64,000 nt of DNA, from positions 1-64,000 of the forward strand of contig NZ_MLJJ01000011.1 of NCBI RefSeq assembly GCF_002095575.1, in the 5' to 3' direction. Positions 18,892 to 31,959 of the stretch are shown here, in pieces. Within the stretch, counting starts at the first letter, position 1. Each line of letters starts with the position of its first letter. Origin of the DNA: Pantoea septica. GTDB lineage: Bacteria; Pseudomonadota; Gammaproteobacteria; Enterobacterales; Enterobacteriaceae. The notes below the pieces were generated by a model. That model saw only the letters and a program-made list of their open reading frames with translations, ran no database searches and was not told the DNA's origin. The position numbers were made by a program, and so were the translations under genes.

Positions 18892-19839
18892 ATGTATCAT
18901 CTTCGGGTACCGCAAACTGCGGAAGAACTGGATATGTACTACCAGTTCCGCTGGGAAATGCTACGCAAGCCGCTGCGCCAGCCGCAGGGCTCGGAGCGGG
19001 ACGGCTGGGACGCGCTGGCGCATCATCAGATGGTGGTGGACGAGCATGGCCAGCCGGTGGCCGCCGGGCGTCTCTATATTAATGCCGACAACGAAGCGTC
19101 AATTCGCTTCCTCGCCGTGCATCCCTCGGTGCAGGGGAAAGGGCTGGGCACGCTGGTGGCGATGACGCTGGAATCGGTGGCGCGGCAGGAAGGCGTTAAG
19201 CGCGTGACCTGCGCCGCGCGCGAAGACGCGGTTGAGTTCTTCGCCAAGCTGGGCTACCTCAATCAGGGAGAGATCACCGCGCCGCAGACCACGCCGGTGC
19301 GCCACTTCCTGATGATCAAGCCGGTGGTGACGCTGGACGATATTCTGCATCGCGCCGACTGGTGCGGTCAGCTGCAGCAGGCCTGGTACGACAACATTCC
19401 GCTCAGCGAGAAGATGGGCGTGCGTATTTTGCAGTTCACTGGGCAGAAATTTATCACCACCATGCCGGAAACCGGCAACCAGAATCCGCACCACACCCTG
19501 TTTGCCGGCAGCCTCTTCTCCCTGGCGACCCTGACCGGCTGGGGGTTAATCTGGCTGCTGCTGCGCGAGCGCCATCTTGGCGGCACCATCATCCTGGCGG
19601 ATGCCCATATTCGCTACAGCAAGCCGATCGCCGGACGTCCCGGCGCAATTGCCGATATCGGTTCGATGAGCGGGGATCTGGATCGGCTGGCGCGCGGTCG
19701 CAAAGCGCGCGTGCGTCTTGAAGTCGAGCTGTACGGTAATGAGGAGCCGGGCGCGGTGTTTGAAGGGGTCTATATCGTGCTACCCGCCGATCCTGACGAG
19801 CCGCTAGAAGAGGGCGGTTCCGGCGCGCGTATCAACTAA
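18892..19839 (+). CDS. fabY: FabY (YiiD), bifunctional GNAT/thioesterase-fold protein
   Basis: A two-domain protein of 315 aa from the ATG I chose. The N-terminal GNAT acetyltransferase has [15 protein letters not shown] (acetyl-CoA loop). A C-terminal hot-dog thioesterase-like YiiD_C domain contains [21 protein letters not shown]. In E. coli and Pseudomonas the family is linked to initiation of fatty acid synthesis (FabY-type ketosynthase activity has been proposed). Homology starts at MYHLRVPQ (18892). An in-frame GTG at 18829, overlapping the dtd stop, would add 21 residues and is a realistic alternative. Confidence 0.9.
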   Translation: MYHLRVPQTAEELDMYYQFRWEMLRKPLRQPQGSERDGWDALAHHQMVVDEHGQPVAAGRLYINADNEASIRFLAVHPSVQGKGLGTLVAMTLESVARQEGVKRVTCAAREDAVEFFAKLGYLNQGEITAPQTTPVRHFLMIKPVVTLDDILHRADWCGQLQQAWYDNIPLSEKMGVRILQFTGQKFITTMPETGNQNPHHTLFAGSLFSLATLTGWGLIWLLLRERHLGGTIILADAHIRYSKPIAGRPGAIADIGSMSGDLDRLARGRKARVRLEVELYGNEEPGAVFEGVYIVLPADPDEPLEEGGSGARIN

Positions 19840-19841
19840 AA

Positions 19842-19869
19842 CGCCAGGACCGATGATACGGTCCTGGCG
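19842..19869. terminator. Bidirectional terminator between fabY and yicH
   Basis: A perfect 11-base stem CGCCAGGACCG/CGGTCCTGGCG with loop ATGATA lies between the convergent genes. CTCTCTTT follows on the plus strand and TTTTA on the minus strand. Confidence 0.85.
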
Positions 19870-19875
19870 CTCTCT

Positions 19876-21555
19876 TTATCTGACTTCGCCCGCCTGCATC
19901 TGCTGCTGAACCTGCTCTGTATCGGTGCGCAGCGAGAGCGAGCCGTTCGCCGAGGATTTCAGCGGCGCATCCGCCCTGAGCGCGGCGTTAAGCTGAAGCT
20001 GGAAATTGCTCGGGCCGCTCGCCGGCAGCGCAGGCCAGCCCCAGTGTTGCAGCACCTCTGCGGGAACCGCCTGGCCTTTCAGCGTCAGCGCCGCCGGCCT
20101 ATCCGGCTGCTGGCCGACGCTGGCTGACCCTTCCAGCAGTCCATTGCCGCTAAAGGCGCTCATCTCCGTAACCTGAATCTGCCGATCGTCGGCGATAAGA
20201 GACAGCGACGGATGGCGCAGATCGACGCGGTTAAACGTCGCTTCGGCGGCGTTGAGACTCATCTTGCCTGACCAGATCCCCCACTGATGCTGACGCGCCA
20301 GCAGCAGATTTTCGCCGTTGCCTTCCAGCGAGGTCATCTGAAACGGAAACGCCGGGTTGATATCGATGATCAGGTTGCGATTAGAGGTGAAACGTCGCAC
20401 CTCCAGCGAATCGAGCCAGGTCGGCAGCGCCGCCTGCCAGCGATCGCGCCAGTTCTGCGGCAGGGTATATTCCAGCCCGGCAGCCGCCAGATTGTTCAGC
20501 GTCAGGCGCTTGTCGCTGCGGCTCCAGCTGCCGTCGGCGCGGATCACGCCGTTGGCCCAGCGCGAGCTGAACTGGGTCAGCGCGATGCCTTGCGGCGACA
20601 GGTCGAGATTGAGGATCGGATCGTTAAGCTCGAAGCGTCCGTTGATAAAGTTGCTGGCGTTCAGCGAGAGCGAACCGTCGTCGCTGCGCCAGTCGTCGCC
20701 TTGCCAGGTCAGGTTTTTCAGCGTCAGATCGAGATCGGTGACCGCCCAGTCCGGGCCCTGAAGGCGCGCGTCGGTCATATCCAGACGGTTAATGGTGACG
20801 GAAGGCAGCGCCTGAATCGGCCGCAGAAAGTCCGCCAGGCTTTGGGCGGTTTGCAGGCGAATATCGTTGAGGCGAAGCTGGCGGATCAGCCAGTTGCCCT
20901 GCGCGTCACGCTCGGCGCTGCCGGTCATTGAACCACGCGCCAGATCGGCGCCAACATTGCTGAACAGCATACGACCCTGCGATACGCTGCCCTGAATCAG
21001 GACGTTTGCGCCTGACACCTTGTTCAGCGTCAGGTCGCCAGCGCTCATCTGAAACTGCGCGTCGCTGCCCAGCATGCTCTTCGTCGTGGGTCTCCACGGC
21101 ATAACGCCACCGTTTACCTGCCGAGCCGCAAGCGGCAGAGGCGTGTCTGGACTGTCGATGCGCATGTTGTTCAGCTGCAGGCGTCCCGCCTGGAAAGGCA
21201 GGGCGTCGCCAGGCGTCAGGTTGGCCAGGTTCACCACGCCGTCACGCAGCTCGATGCTGCCGAAGTTCAGCGGATCGCTGAACTGCAGCAGCGCAAATCC
21301 GAGATCGACGCGCTTCGCCACAACGGCGGCCGGCTGGCCGTCATGACCAAAAGTGAAGTTGTCGAGAATGATGTGTGAAGGCGAGGAGAAGTTGTGCTCT
21401 ATCTTGCTGAGGGAGAGATGCCAGTCAGTTTTATCGCTCACGTAGCGGCTGAACCAGCCTGCGCCCCACTGCGTCTGCAGCAGAACGTAGATCACCACCA
21501 GGCTCAGCACCAGCAGCAACAGCACCGTAAGAAAAAATTTTCCAAGAAATTTCAT
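19876..21555 (-). CDS. yicH: YicH, AsmA-family inner-membrane protein
   Basis: A 559-aa protein with one N-terminal membrane anchor (about residues 7-27) and a large periplasmic AsmA-like beta-rich region, about the size of E. coli YicH. The segment LQTQWGAGWFSRYVSDKTDWHL and the conserved GPDWAVTDLDL support the assignment. AsmA-like proteins are implicated in phospholipid transport to the outer membrane; YicH itself is little studied. The start MKFLGKFF matches E. coli MKFIGKLL; an ATG three codons earlier is also possible. It lies beside xanP as in E. coli. Confidence 0.9.
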   Translation of the reverse strand: MKFLGKFFLTVLLLLVLSLVVIYVLLQTQWGAGWFSRYVSDKTDWHLSLSKIEHNFSSPSHIILDNFTFGHDGQPAAVVAKRVDLGFALLQFSDPLNFGSIELRDGVVNLANLTPGDALPFQAGRLQLNNMRIDSPDTPLPLAARQVNGGVMPWRPTTKSMLGSDAQFQMSAGDLTLNKVSGANVLIQGSVSQGRMLFSNVGADLARGSMTGSAERDAQGNWLIRQLRLNDIRLQTAQSLADFLRPIQALPSVTINRLDMTDARLQGPDWAVTDLDLTLKNLTWQGDDWRSDDGSLSLNASNFINGRFELNDPILNLDLSPQGIALTQFSSRWANGVIRADGSWSRSDKRLTLNNLAAAGLEYTLPQNWRDRWQAALPTWLDSLEVRRFTSNRNLIIDINPAFPFQMTSLEGNGENLLLARQHQWGIWSGKMSLNAAEATFNRVDLRHPSLSLIADDRQIQVTEMSAFSGNGLLEGSASVGQQPDRPAALTLKGQAVPAEVLQHWGWPALPASGPSNFQLQLNAALRADAPLKSSANGSLSLRTDTEQVQQQMQAGEVR

Positions 21556-21675
21556 TGTATCCATCCCGCCATCTTTCCGGTCAGTGCTTGTTATGCCTGA
21601 ATTACCGTTGTAGCTCAACAGCCTGGATGTAAATACGAATAAATAGCAGAGGCGGGCCGCAGCCCGCCGGAGAGG

Positions 21676-23061
21676 TTACTTTTCCTGCGGAAAGATCAGG
21701 TTCAGCACGATGGCGGTGATTCCGCCTGCGGCGATGCCGGAAGAGAGCAGGGTCTTCAGCCAGTCTGGCGCGAACTGCAGGATCAGCGGCTGCTGCGATA
21801 CGCCCAGCCCCACCGCCAGCGACAGGGCGATAATCATAATCGCGCGGCGGTTGAGCGGCTCGCGCGACACGATGCGCACGCCGGAGGCGGCGATGGTGCC
21901 GAACATGACGATGGTGGCGCCGCCCAGCACCGGTTCCGGAATATGCTGTACAAAACCGCTCACTGCCGGAAACAGACCCAGCACAATCAGCATCAGCGCC
22001 ACGACAAAGCCGACGTAGCGGCTGGCGACGCCGGTAAGCTGGATAACGCCGTTGTTCTGGCCGAAGCAGGAGTTGGGAAAGGTGTTGAACAGCGCGGAGA
22101 CAAAGGAATTCAGCCCGTTAGCCAGCACGCCTCCTTTCAGGCGCTGCATATAGAGCGGACCGCTAACCGGTTGCTCTGACACGTCCGAGGTCGCGGTAAT
22201 ATCGCCGATCGTCTCCAGCGAGGTGACCATAAACACCAGCATCAGCGGGACCAGCAGGTTCCAGTCAAAGCCCAGTCCATAGTAAAGGGGCGTCGGCACC
22301 GCGACCAGCGGCTGACTGGCCGGCGCGGCGGTTTGCGGCAGCATATCCATCAGCCAGGCGGCGAGATAGCCGATCGCCATGGCGATCACCAGCGACGCGA
22401 CGCGCAAATAAGGATTACGCTGACGGTTGAGCACGATGATCACCGCCAGCACCACCCCCGCCAGCAGCAGGTTTTTCGGCGCGCCGAAGCTGTGATCGTT
22501 CATCGCGGCAAAGCCGCCGCCAATCGAGGTCAGGCCGACCTGAATCAGCGACAGGCCGATAATCATCACCACGATGCCAGAGACCAGCGGGGTGATAATG
22601 CGGCGCGCCAGGTGCAGAACGCGCGACAGCACCATCTCGGTACAGGAGGCCACCATCAGCGTGCCGAACAGCGCTGCCATCATGGTCGGCACGTCGGCGC
22701 CGCCGTTTTTCAGCGCCATGCCGCCCATAATCAGAGGCGTCACAAAGTTGAAGCTGGTGCCCTGAATCGACAGCAGGCCCGAGCCGACCGGACCCCAGGT
22801 TTTAATCTGCAGCACCGAGGCGACGCCGGAGGCGAACAGCGACATGCTGATAATGTGCTGCGTATCCTGCGCAGGCAGGCCCAGCGCCTGACAAATCAGC
22901 AGCGCGGGCGTGATCACCGCCACGAACATCGCCAGCAGATGCTGACCGGCGGCAAACAGGGTTTGCGGCAGCGGCGGACGATCTTCAAGGCGGTAAATCA
23001 GTTCGCTCTGGCGCGGCGTCGTCGATTTATGGCGTGTGGCGTCTGGTTGATTAACGGACAT
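21676..23061 (-). CDS. xanP: XanP (YicE), xanthine permease
   Basis: A 461-aa NCS2/NAT-family transporter with 14 predicted membrane segments. The family signature is [11 protein letters not shown], and other conserved blocks are GQHLLAMF and [13 protein letters not shown]. It imports xanthine with protons. The start MSVNQPDA aligns with E. coli MSVSTLES. A consensus-like promoter overlapped by a PurR-like box lies upstream. gltS, which separates it from recG in E. coli, is absent. Confidence 0.95.
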   Translation of the reverse strand: MSVNQPDATRHKSTTPRQSELIYRLEDRPPLPQTLFAAGQHLLAMFVAVITPALLICQALGLPAQDTQHIISMSLFASGVASVLQIKTWGPVGSGLLSIQGTSFNFVTPLIMGGMALKNGGADVPTMMAALFGTLMVASCTEMVLSRVLHLARRIITPLVSGIVVMIIGLSLIQVGLTSIGGGFAAMNDHSFGAPKNLLLAGVVLAVIIVLNRQRNPYLRVASLVIAMAIGYLAAWLMDMLPQTAAPASQPLVAVPTPLYYGLGFDWNLLVPLMLVFMVTSLETIGDITATSDVSEQPVSGPLYMQRLKGGVLANGLNSFVSALFNTFPNSCFGQNNGVIQLTGVASRYVGFVVALMLIVLGLFPAVSGFVQHIPEPVLGGATIVMFGTIAASGVRIVSREPLNRRAIMIIALSLAVGLGVSQQPLILQFAPDWLKTLLSSGIAAGGITAIVLNLIFPQEK

Positions 23062-23091
23062 AAAGTGGCTTCCCAATCTGTGAAGAGGGGG

Positions 23092-23129
23092 ATTTTAAAC
23101 CGCTGATGAATGAAAGCAATCGTTTGCCA
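23092..23129 (-). promoter_or_regulatory. xanP promoter with PurR-like operator
   Basis: On the minus strand a -35 TTGCTT (23114-23119) and -10 TAAAAT (23092-23097) are 16 bases apart. AAGCAATCGTTTGCCA (23114-23129) matches the PurR consensus ANGCAANCGNTTNCNT at every fixed position but the last, and it overlaps the -35. Repression by PurR with hypoxanthine or guanine would suit a purine importer (inference). Confidence 0.6.
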
Positions 23130-23186
23130 GCCTTTATCTTGTGCGCGTCTGGGCACAGGCGCAGTCAGGTCGGAGCAAAGAGAGAA

Positions 23187-25265
23187 TTAGACGTTGGTAT
23201 AACGGGCGGTTTCCGGCAGCCAGCGCTCGATCAGCGCCTTCGCCTGTTCCGGATAGTGCTGGTGGATATGGCGCGCTACGCGCTGTACTTCCGGCACCAT
23301 CGCCTGATCGCGCAGCAGATCCGCTACCTTAAACTCGGCGTTGCCGGTCTGGCGCGTGCCCAGCAGCTCGCCCGGACCGCGGATCTCCAGATCGTGCTGG
23401 GCGATGACGAAGCCGTCGTTACTGTCGCGCAGCACCTGCAAACGACGCTGCGCGGTTTTGCTCAGCGGCGCCTTGTAGAGCAGCACGCAGTGCGATGCCA
23501 CCGCGCCGCGCCCGACGCGTCCGCGCAGCTGATGCAGCTGCGCCAGCCCCAGGCGTTCCGGGTTTTCGATAATCATCAGGCTGGCGTTAGGCACGTCGAC
23601 CCCGACTTCGATCACCGTGGTCGCCACCAGCAGCTGCATCTCGTTGGCCTTGAAGGCCGCCATTACCGCCTGCTTCTCCGCAGGCTTCATGCGGCCGTGC
23701 ACCAGACCGATATTGAGGTCGGGCAGCGCGATTTTCAGGGCTTCCCAGCTCGCTTCCGCCGCCTGCGCCTCCAGCAGATCGGACTCTTCGATCAGCGTGC
23801 AGACCCAGTAAGCCTGTCTGCCCTCCTGGCAGGCGTGCCGCACGCGGGCGATGATGTCGTCGCGGCGGCTGTCGGGGATGGCGACGGTAGTAACCGGCGT
23901 ACGTCCCGGCGGCAGCTCGTCAATGGTCGAGGTATCGAGATCGGCATAGGCGGTCATCGCCAGGGTGCGCGGAATCGGCGTCGCGGTCATAATCAGCTGA
24001 TGCGGATGGAAGCCCTGCTCTTCGCCTTTCTCCCACAGCGCCAGCCGCTGATGTACGCCAAAGCGATGCTGCTCGTCGATAATCACCAGCGCCAGCCCGT
24101 TGAACTGCACCTGCTCCTGGAACAGCGCATGCGTGCCGACCACCATCGCCACCTGTCCGCTGGCGATCGCCTCCTGCTGCGCCTGTCGCGCTTTGCCTTT
24201 CTGCTTGCCGGCCAGCCAGCCGACTTCGATGCCCAGCGGCGCGAACCAGCTGCGGAAGTTGTTCGCGTGCTGCTCTGCCAGCAGCTCGGTAGGCGCCATC
24301 AGCGCCACCTGTTTGCCGTGCGCAATCACGTCAAGCGCCGCCAGCGCCGCGACCAGGGTTTTACCGGATCCGACGTCGCCCTGCACCAGACGCATCATTG
24401 GGAAATCTTTGGCCAGATCGCGCTCAATCTCCTGCACCACGCGTTTTTGCGCGTTGGTCGGGGAGAAGGGCAGCGCCGCCAGCAGTTTGTCGCTCAGCGT
24501 ATGGCGCGGCGCCATCGGCAGCGCGTAATAACGCTGCGCGCCGGCGCGTACCGCCAGCATGCTGAGGTTGTGCGCCAGCAGCTCTTCAAGGATCAGACGA
24601 CGCTGCGCCGGATGGCGGCCATGCTCCAGCTCGCTCAGGCGCAGGTCCGGCGGCGGGCGATGCAGCGTGCGCAGCGCCTCCGGCAGGCTAATCAATCCCT
24701 GCGCCAGTTCCTGCGGCAGCAGTTCGGCAATCGGCACGCTCTCCAGCAGCGTCAGCGCCTGATCGGTAAGGCTGCGCAGCGTGGCCTGACGAATGCCTTC
24801 GGTAGTGGGATAGACCGGCGTCAGCGTCTCTTCCAGCGTAACCGGGCTCTGCTCGCCCTGAACGCGATACTCGGGGTGAATAATTTCCGCGCCGCGCTGG
24901 CCGCGCTTGATTTCGCCATAGGCGGTCACGCGGCGGCCCGGCGCCAGGCTGTTCTTCATCCCGGCATTGAAGTTGAAGAAACGCATGGTGAGCACGCCGC
25001 TACCATCGCTGATCTGACACACCAGCATGCGGCGTCGGCCAAAGGAGATATCGGACTGCAAAACCTCGCCCTCTACCGTGGCCCAGATGCCAGGCAGCAA
25101 ATCGTTAATGGCGTAGAGCTGAGTGCGGTCTTCGTAGCGTAGCGGGAGATGAAGCAGGAGATCCTGAATGGTATGGAGGCCGAGCTTAGCCAGCTTCGCC
25201 GCCTGACTGGCGCCGACGCCGGTCAGGGTACTGAGCGGAATGGCATCCAGCAGGCGGCCCTTCAT
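23187..25265 (-). CDS. recG: RecG, ATP-dependent DNA helicase
   Basis: A 692-aa SF2 helicase. An N-terminal wedge domain with an OB fold precedes Walker A GDVGSGKT, the DEQH box (IIDEQHRFG), motif III TATPIPRT, and motif VI QLRGRVGRG. It remodels stalled forks and branch-migrates Holliday junctions. The start MKGRLLDAIPL matches E. coli; it overlaps the trmH stop (ATGA). It is last in gmk-rpoZ-spoT-trmH-recG. Confidence 0.97.
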   Translation of the reverse strand: MKGRLLDAIPLSTLTGVGASQAAKLAKLGLHTIQDLLLHLPLRYEDRTQLYAINDLLPGIWATVEGEVLQSDISFGRRRMLVCQISDGSGVLTMRFFNFNAGMKNSLAPGRRVTAYGEIKRGQRGAEIIHPEYRVQGEQSPVTLEETLTPVYPTTEGIRQATLRSLTDQALTLLESVPIAELLPQELAQGLISLPEALRTLHRPPPDLRLSELEHGRHPAQRRLILEELLAHNLSMLAVRAGAQRYYALPMAPRHTLSDKLLAALPFSPTNAQKRVVQEIERDLAKDFPMMRLVQGDVGSGKTLVAALAALDVIAHGKQVALMAPTELLAEQHANNFRSWFAPLGIEVGWLAGKQKGKARQAQQEAIASGQVAMVVGTHALFQEQVQFNGLALVIIDEQHRFGVHQRLALWEKGEEQGFHPHQLIMTATPIPRTLAMTAYADLDTSTIDELPPGRTPVTTVAIPDSRRDDIIARVRHACQEGRQAYWVCTLIEESDLLEAQAAEASWEALKIALPDLNIGLVHGRMKPAEKQAVMAAFKANEMQLLVATTVIEVGVDVPNASLMIIENPERLGLAQLHQLRGRVGRGAVASHCVLLYKAPLSKTAQRRLQVLRDSNDGFVIAQHDLEIRGPGELLGTRQTGNAEFKVADLLRDQAMVPEVQRVARHIHQHYPEQAKALIERWLPETARYTNV

Positions 25266-25960
25266 TTCTTTTTCCCCGTGGCCTGCATGCTGGCCCACCA
25301 GTCGGCGTCAGCTTCCACTTCGCCCTGGGCGTTGATATGCGGATAGGGCAGACCTTTCTGCTTCGCCACGCGCGCCAGCACCGGATAGCCGCCTTCGAAC
25401 AGCAGGCGCTGCTGCTCCTCTTCGTCCAGCAGGCTGTGCCGACGCTGATAGAGTCCGGCGTTCTGCCGCTGGCGCTGCGCTTCGTAAAGGATCAGCGCGG
25501 AGGCCACGGAAACGTTCAGCGACTGCACCATGCCTACCATGGGAATAATGATGTCGCAATCGGCCAGCGCCAGCGCTTCGGCGGTGATGCCGGTTTTTTC
25601 CTGGCCCATCAGAATGCAGGTCGGGCGGGTGTAATCTATTTCGCGAAAATCGACCGCTCTGGCCGACAGGTTGGTCGCCAGCACCTGCATGCCGCGATCT
25701 TTCAGATGGGCAACCGCCTGGGCGATATTGCGATGGGTTTTGACCTTCACCCAGCTGTTGCTGCCGGCGGAAGCGGAGACCATGGTGCGCATCCGTTCGC
25801 TGGGCCAGACGGCGTGCACTTCGTGAATGCCCACCGCATCCGCCGTGCGGATCACCGCCGAGACGTTGTGCGGCTTATGCACCTGTTCCATACAGACGGT
25901 GAGGTCGTGCTGGCGAAGCGCCAGCATCTCCTGAATACGAGCGAAGCGTTGGGCGTTCAT
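25262..25960 (-). CDS. trmH: TrmH (SpoU), tRNA Gm18 2'-O-methyltransferase
   Basis: A 232-aa SPOUT methyltransferase. Motif 1 is NVSAVIRTADA with the catalytic Arg, motif 2 is ILMGQEKTGI, and motif 3 is IIIPMVGMVQSLNVSVASALILYE forming the knot. It methylates the ribose of G18 in tRNA. Three bases separate it from spoT, and its end overlaps recG, consistent with one transcript. Confidence 0.96.
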   Translation of the reverse strand: MNAQRFARIQEMLALRQHDLTVCMEQVHKPHNVSAVIRTADAVGIHEVHAVWPSERMRTMVSASAGSNSWVKVKTHRNIAQAVAHLKDRGMQVLATNLSARAVDFREIDYTRPTCILMGQEKTGITAEALALADCDIIIPMVGMVQSLNVSVASALILYEAQRQRQNAGLYQRRHSLLDEEEQQRLLFEGGYPVLARVAKQKGLPYPHINAQGEVEADADWWASMQATGKKK

Positions 25961-25963
25961 GCG

Positions 25964-28072
25964 CTAGTTACGGTTACGGTGAACTTTGATCACATCCGGC
26001 ATCACGCGAATTTTACGCATAATGTTCGCCAGATGGACGCGATCGCGCGCGGTCAGGCGGATGAACGCGCTGTAAACCCGGCCGTCGCGCTCTTCGGTAT
26101 TGAGACTCTGGATATTCGAGCCTGCGGTATTGATCGCCGCCGTCAGGTTCGCCAGCGCGCCCTGATGGTTGAACATGTCGACTTTAATTTCCGCCACGAA
26201 CTCCTGATCGGTGACCTTATCCCATTCCACCGGCATGAATTTTTCCGGCTCTTTCTGGTAGCCGCGGATATTACGACAGGATTCGTGATGCACCACCAGC
26301 CCCTTGCCGGGACTGACGTGGGCCACGATGGGATCGCCGGGAATCGGACGGCAGCATTTGGCGAAGGTGATCAGGACGCCGTCTGCGCCTTTGATCGGCA
26401 GCTTGCCGCGTTTGCTGCTGCTCGGCGGCGTCGCATTGCTCGACTGCAGCAGGTTCTTCGCCACCACCACGCTCATGGCGTTGCCGAGGCCGATCTCCGC
26501 CAGCAGGTCGTCCAGCGACGTCAGCTTCATGCGATCCAGCTCTTGCTTGATGTTCGCGGGCGAGATCTCCGCCAGCTTGCGGCTGCCGCCGAGCGCGTGG
26601 CTCAGCAGGCGACGGCCAAGATTGACCGAGTCTTCGCGCTTGAGGTTTTTCAGCAGCTGACGAATTTTGGCGCGCGCTTTGGAGCTGACGACGAAGTTGA
26701 GCCAGGCGGCGTTGGGACGCGCGCCCGGCGCGGTAATGATCTCTACCGTCTGGCCGCTGGTCAACGGCTGCGAGAGCGGATAGGGCTGGCGATCGACGCG
26801 CGCGCCGACGCAGGCATGGCCGATATCGGTATGCACCGCATAGGCGAAATCGACCGGCGTCGCGCCGGCCGGCAGTTCGACGATGCGTCCTTCCGGCGTA
26901 AAGACGTAAATCTCGTCAGGGAAGAGATCGGACTTCACGCTCTCGATAAATTCAAAAGAACTGCCCGCGCTCTGCTGCAGCTCCAGCAGGCTTTGCAGCC
27001 AGCGCTGGGCGCGAATCTGCGCGGTAGTGCCGCTTTCGCCCGCCTGTTTATAAGCCCAGTGCGCGGCGACCCCCATTTCTGCCATCTGATCCATATCTTC
27101 GGTACGGATCTGCACCTCGACCGGCACGCCGTGCGGACCGATCATCGAGGTATGCAGCGACTGATAGCCGTTGGCTTTGGGGATAGCGATGTAATCTTTC
27201 ATACGGCCTGGACGCGGTTTGTACAGGCTGTGCATCTGACCGAGCACGCGATAGCAGGTGTCCACGTCCTTCACGATCACGCGGAAGGCGTAGATATCCA
27301 TGATGGAGTGAAAACGCTGCTCTTTCAGCGTCATTTTGCGGTAGATAGAGTAGAGATGTTTTTCACGGCCGCTGACGCGGCAGGGAATGCCCGCTTCCTG
27401 CAGACGCCCGTCGATTTCCGACAGTATCTTCTGAATCATCTCTTTGCGGTTGCCGCGCGCCGCTTTTACGACCTCTTTAATCACGCGATAGCGATTAGGG
27501 TAGAGCGCCTCAAAGCCCAGCTCTTCCAGCTCGATTTTCAGGTGATGAATACCCAGGCGATGCGCCAGCGGACTGTAGATCTCCAGGGTTTCCAGCGCGA
27601 TGCGACGACGCTTGTCTGGACGCAGCGAGCCCAGCGTCCGCATATTGTGGGTGCGGTCGGCCAGCTTGATGAGGATGACGCGGATATCCTGCACCATCGC
27701 CATGATCATCTTGCGAAAGTTCTCAGCCTGCGCCTCTTTCTTGTCGCGGAAGGTCAGCTTATCCAGCTTGGATACGCCTTCCACCAGCTCCGCCACGCTT
27801 TTGCCGAACAGCTGCTCCATATCCTGGTAGGTTGCCGGCGTGTCTTCAATCACGTCGTGCAGCAGCGCGGCCATGAGCGTTTCATGATCGAGCTTCATTT
27901 CCGCCAGAATGCAGGCGACGGCAACAGGATGGGTAATATAGGGCTCGCCGCTGGAGCGTGTCTGTCCCTCGTGAGCATCACGTGCGACAAGATACGCTTG
28001 CTGGAGGCGCTTGATTTGCTCCTCCGGCAGGTATTTTTCAATCAGCTGATTGAGACTTTCAAACAGATACAA
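25964..28072 (-). CDS. spoT: SpoT, bifunctional (p)ppGpp synthase/hydrolase
   Basis: A 702-aa protein, the same length as E. coli SpoT. The HD hydrolase has LLHDVIEDT (H72, D73). The RelA/SpoT synthetase domain has REKHLYSIYRKM. TGS (PEGRIVELPAGATPVDFAYAVH), helical and C-terminal ACT domains follow. It controls the alarmone pool under carbon, iron, fatty acid and phosphate stress. It lies 20 bases after rpoZ. Confidence 0.97.
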   Translation of the reverse strand: MYLFESLNQLIEKYLPEEQIKRLQQAYLVARDAHEGQTRSSGEPYITHPVAVACILAEMKLDHETLMAALLHDVIEDTPATYQDMEQLFGKSVAELVEGVSKLDKLTFRDKKEAQAENFRKMIMAMVQDIRVILIKLADRTHNMRTLGSLRPDKRRRIALETLEIYSPLAHRLGIHHLKIELEELGFEALYPNRYRVIKEVVKAARGNRKEMIQKILSEIDGRLQEAGIPCRVSGREKHLYSIYRKMTLKEQRFHSIMDIYAFRVIVKDVDTCYRVLGQMHSLYKPRPGRMKDYIAIPKANGYQSLHTSMIGPHGVPVEVQIRTEDMDQMAEMGVAAHWAYKQAGESGTTAQIRAQRWLQSLLELQQSAGSSFEFIESVKSDLFPDEIYVFTPEGRIVELPAGATPVDFAYAVHTDIGHACVGARVDRQPYPLSQPLTSGQTVEIITAPGARPNAAWLNFVVSSKARAKIRQLLKNLKREDSVNLGRRLLSHALGGSRKLAEISPANIKQELDRMKLTSLDDLLAEIGLGNAMSVVVAKNLLQSSNATPPSSSKRGKLPIKGADGVLITFAKCCRPIPGDPIVAHVSPGKGLVVHHESCRNIRGYQKEPEKFMPVEWDKVTDQEFVAEIKVDMFNHQGALANLTAAINTAGSNIQSLNTEERDGRVYSAFIRLTARDRVHLANIMRKIRVMPDVIKVHRNRN

Positions 28073-28092
28073 GGTTGGCCTGCAGGTTGCTG

Positions 28093-28368
28093 TTAACGAC
28101 GGCCTTCAGCGATAGCGGTAACGGCTTGCAATTCAGCGGCTTCCTGCTCTTGCTGCTCCTGACGATCGCGCACGTCGAGGATCTGGTTGGTGATCAGGCC
28201 TTCTTCGATTTCGCGCAGGGCGATAACGGTGGCTTTATCGTTCTCTTCCGGAACCAGCGGATCTTTGCCGCCTACCTGCATCTGACGTGCACGACGTGCA
28301 GCGACCAACACCAGGTCAAAACGGTTACCAATTTTTTCTACTGCGTCCTGAACGGTTACGCGTGCCAT
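28093..28368 (-). CDS. rpoZ: RNA polymerase omega subunit
   Basis: A 91-aa protein starting [20 protein letters not shown], the standard omega N-terminus. Omega wraps the beta-prime C-terminus, aids polymerase assembly and forms part of ppGpp site 1, fitting its place directly before spoT. Full length, between gmk (54 bases upstream) and spoT. Confidence 0.98.
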   Translation of the reverse strand: MARVTVQDAVEKIGNRFDLVLVAARRARQMQVGGKDPLVPEENDKATVIALREIEEGLITNQILDVRDRQEQQEQEAAELQAVTAIAEGRR

Positions 28369-28422
28369 AGGTGTGCTACTCCACAGATGAAGAAATGACT
28401 GGGCATAATACTGAAACTGACT

Positions 28423-31590
<3,168 letters not shown>

Positions 31591-31879
31591 AGCTGGCTCC
31601 AGAAGGTGGGCGGCAAGGCTACGGGGTGAGTAAAATATCAGCAACTGAGAATTTCTCAGGCGATCGCTTCGCATCAGTTTAACTTATGACGGCCTGCGGA
31701 AAAACGCCGACGTAGCGGGAAAGCGAGTGCAGCGCTGCGACTGCTGGATAAGAAAAACGAATTATCGATACAGCAAGAGATGAAGCGAAGCGCCATTGAA
31801 ACGAGGCTATCAGGGAAGACGAGAAAGAAGCCGCTTAGTCAGTAATCCCTGAGTAAGAAATAAAAATATAGCGTAGATA
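31591..31879. other. Gap at the start of the accessory region
   Basis: About 290 bases hold the yicG upstream region (a purine-rich stretch with no clear promoter) and no supportable gene. Base composition becomes more AT-rich toward 31.9 kb. Confidence 0.4.
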
Positions 31880-31910
31880 AAAAGAAAAATGCGTGCTGTC
31901 GCCAGCACGC
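31880..31910 (-). terminator. Terminator after the flippase fragment
   Basis: On the minus strand a stem GCGTGCTG/CAGCACGC with loop GCGA is followed by ATTTTTCTTTTT, about 50 bases after the stop of the truncated flippase gene. Confidence 0.75.
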
Positions 31911-31959
31911 GAATGCATCTTGTCAGATGCCCAGAGCCCACCATACAGACTTGTTTTTA

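Noticed and set aside
23106..25142. 678-codon open frame on the plus strand
   Set aside because: Lies wholly antisense to recG; the residue pattern (His, Arg, Gln-rich) is that of an antisense shadow in a GC-rich gene.
25337..28096. 919-codon open frame on the plus strand
   Set aside because: Antisense to trmH and spoT, both unambiguous; no recognisable protein and the same His/Arg/Gln bias.
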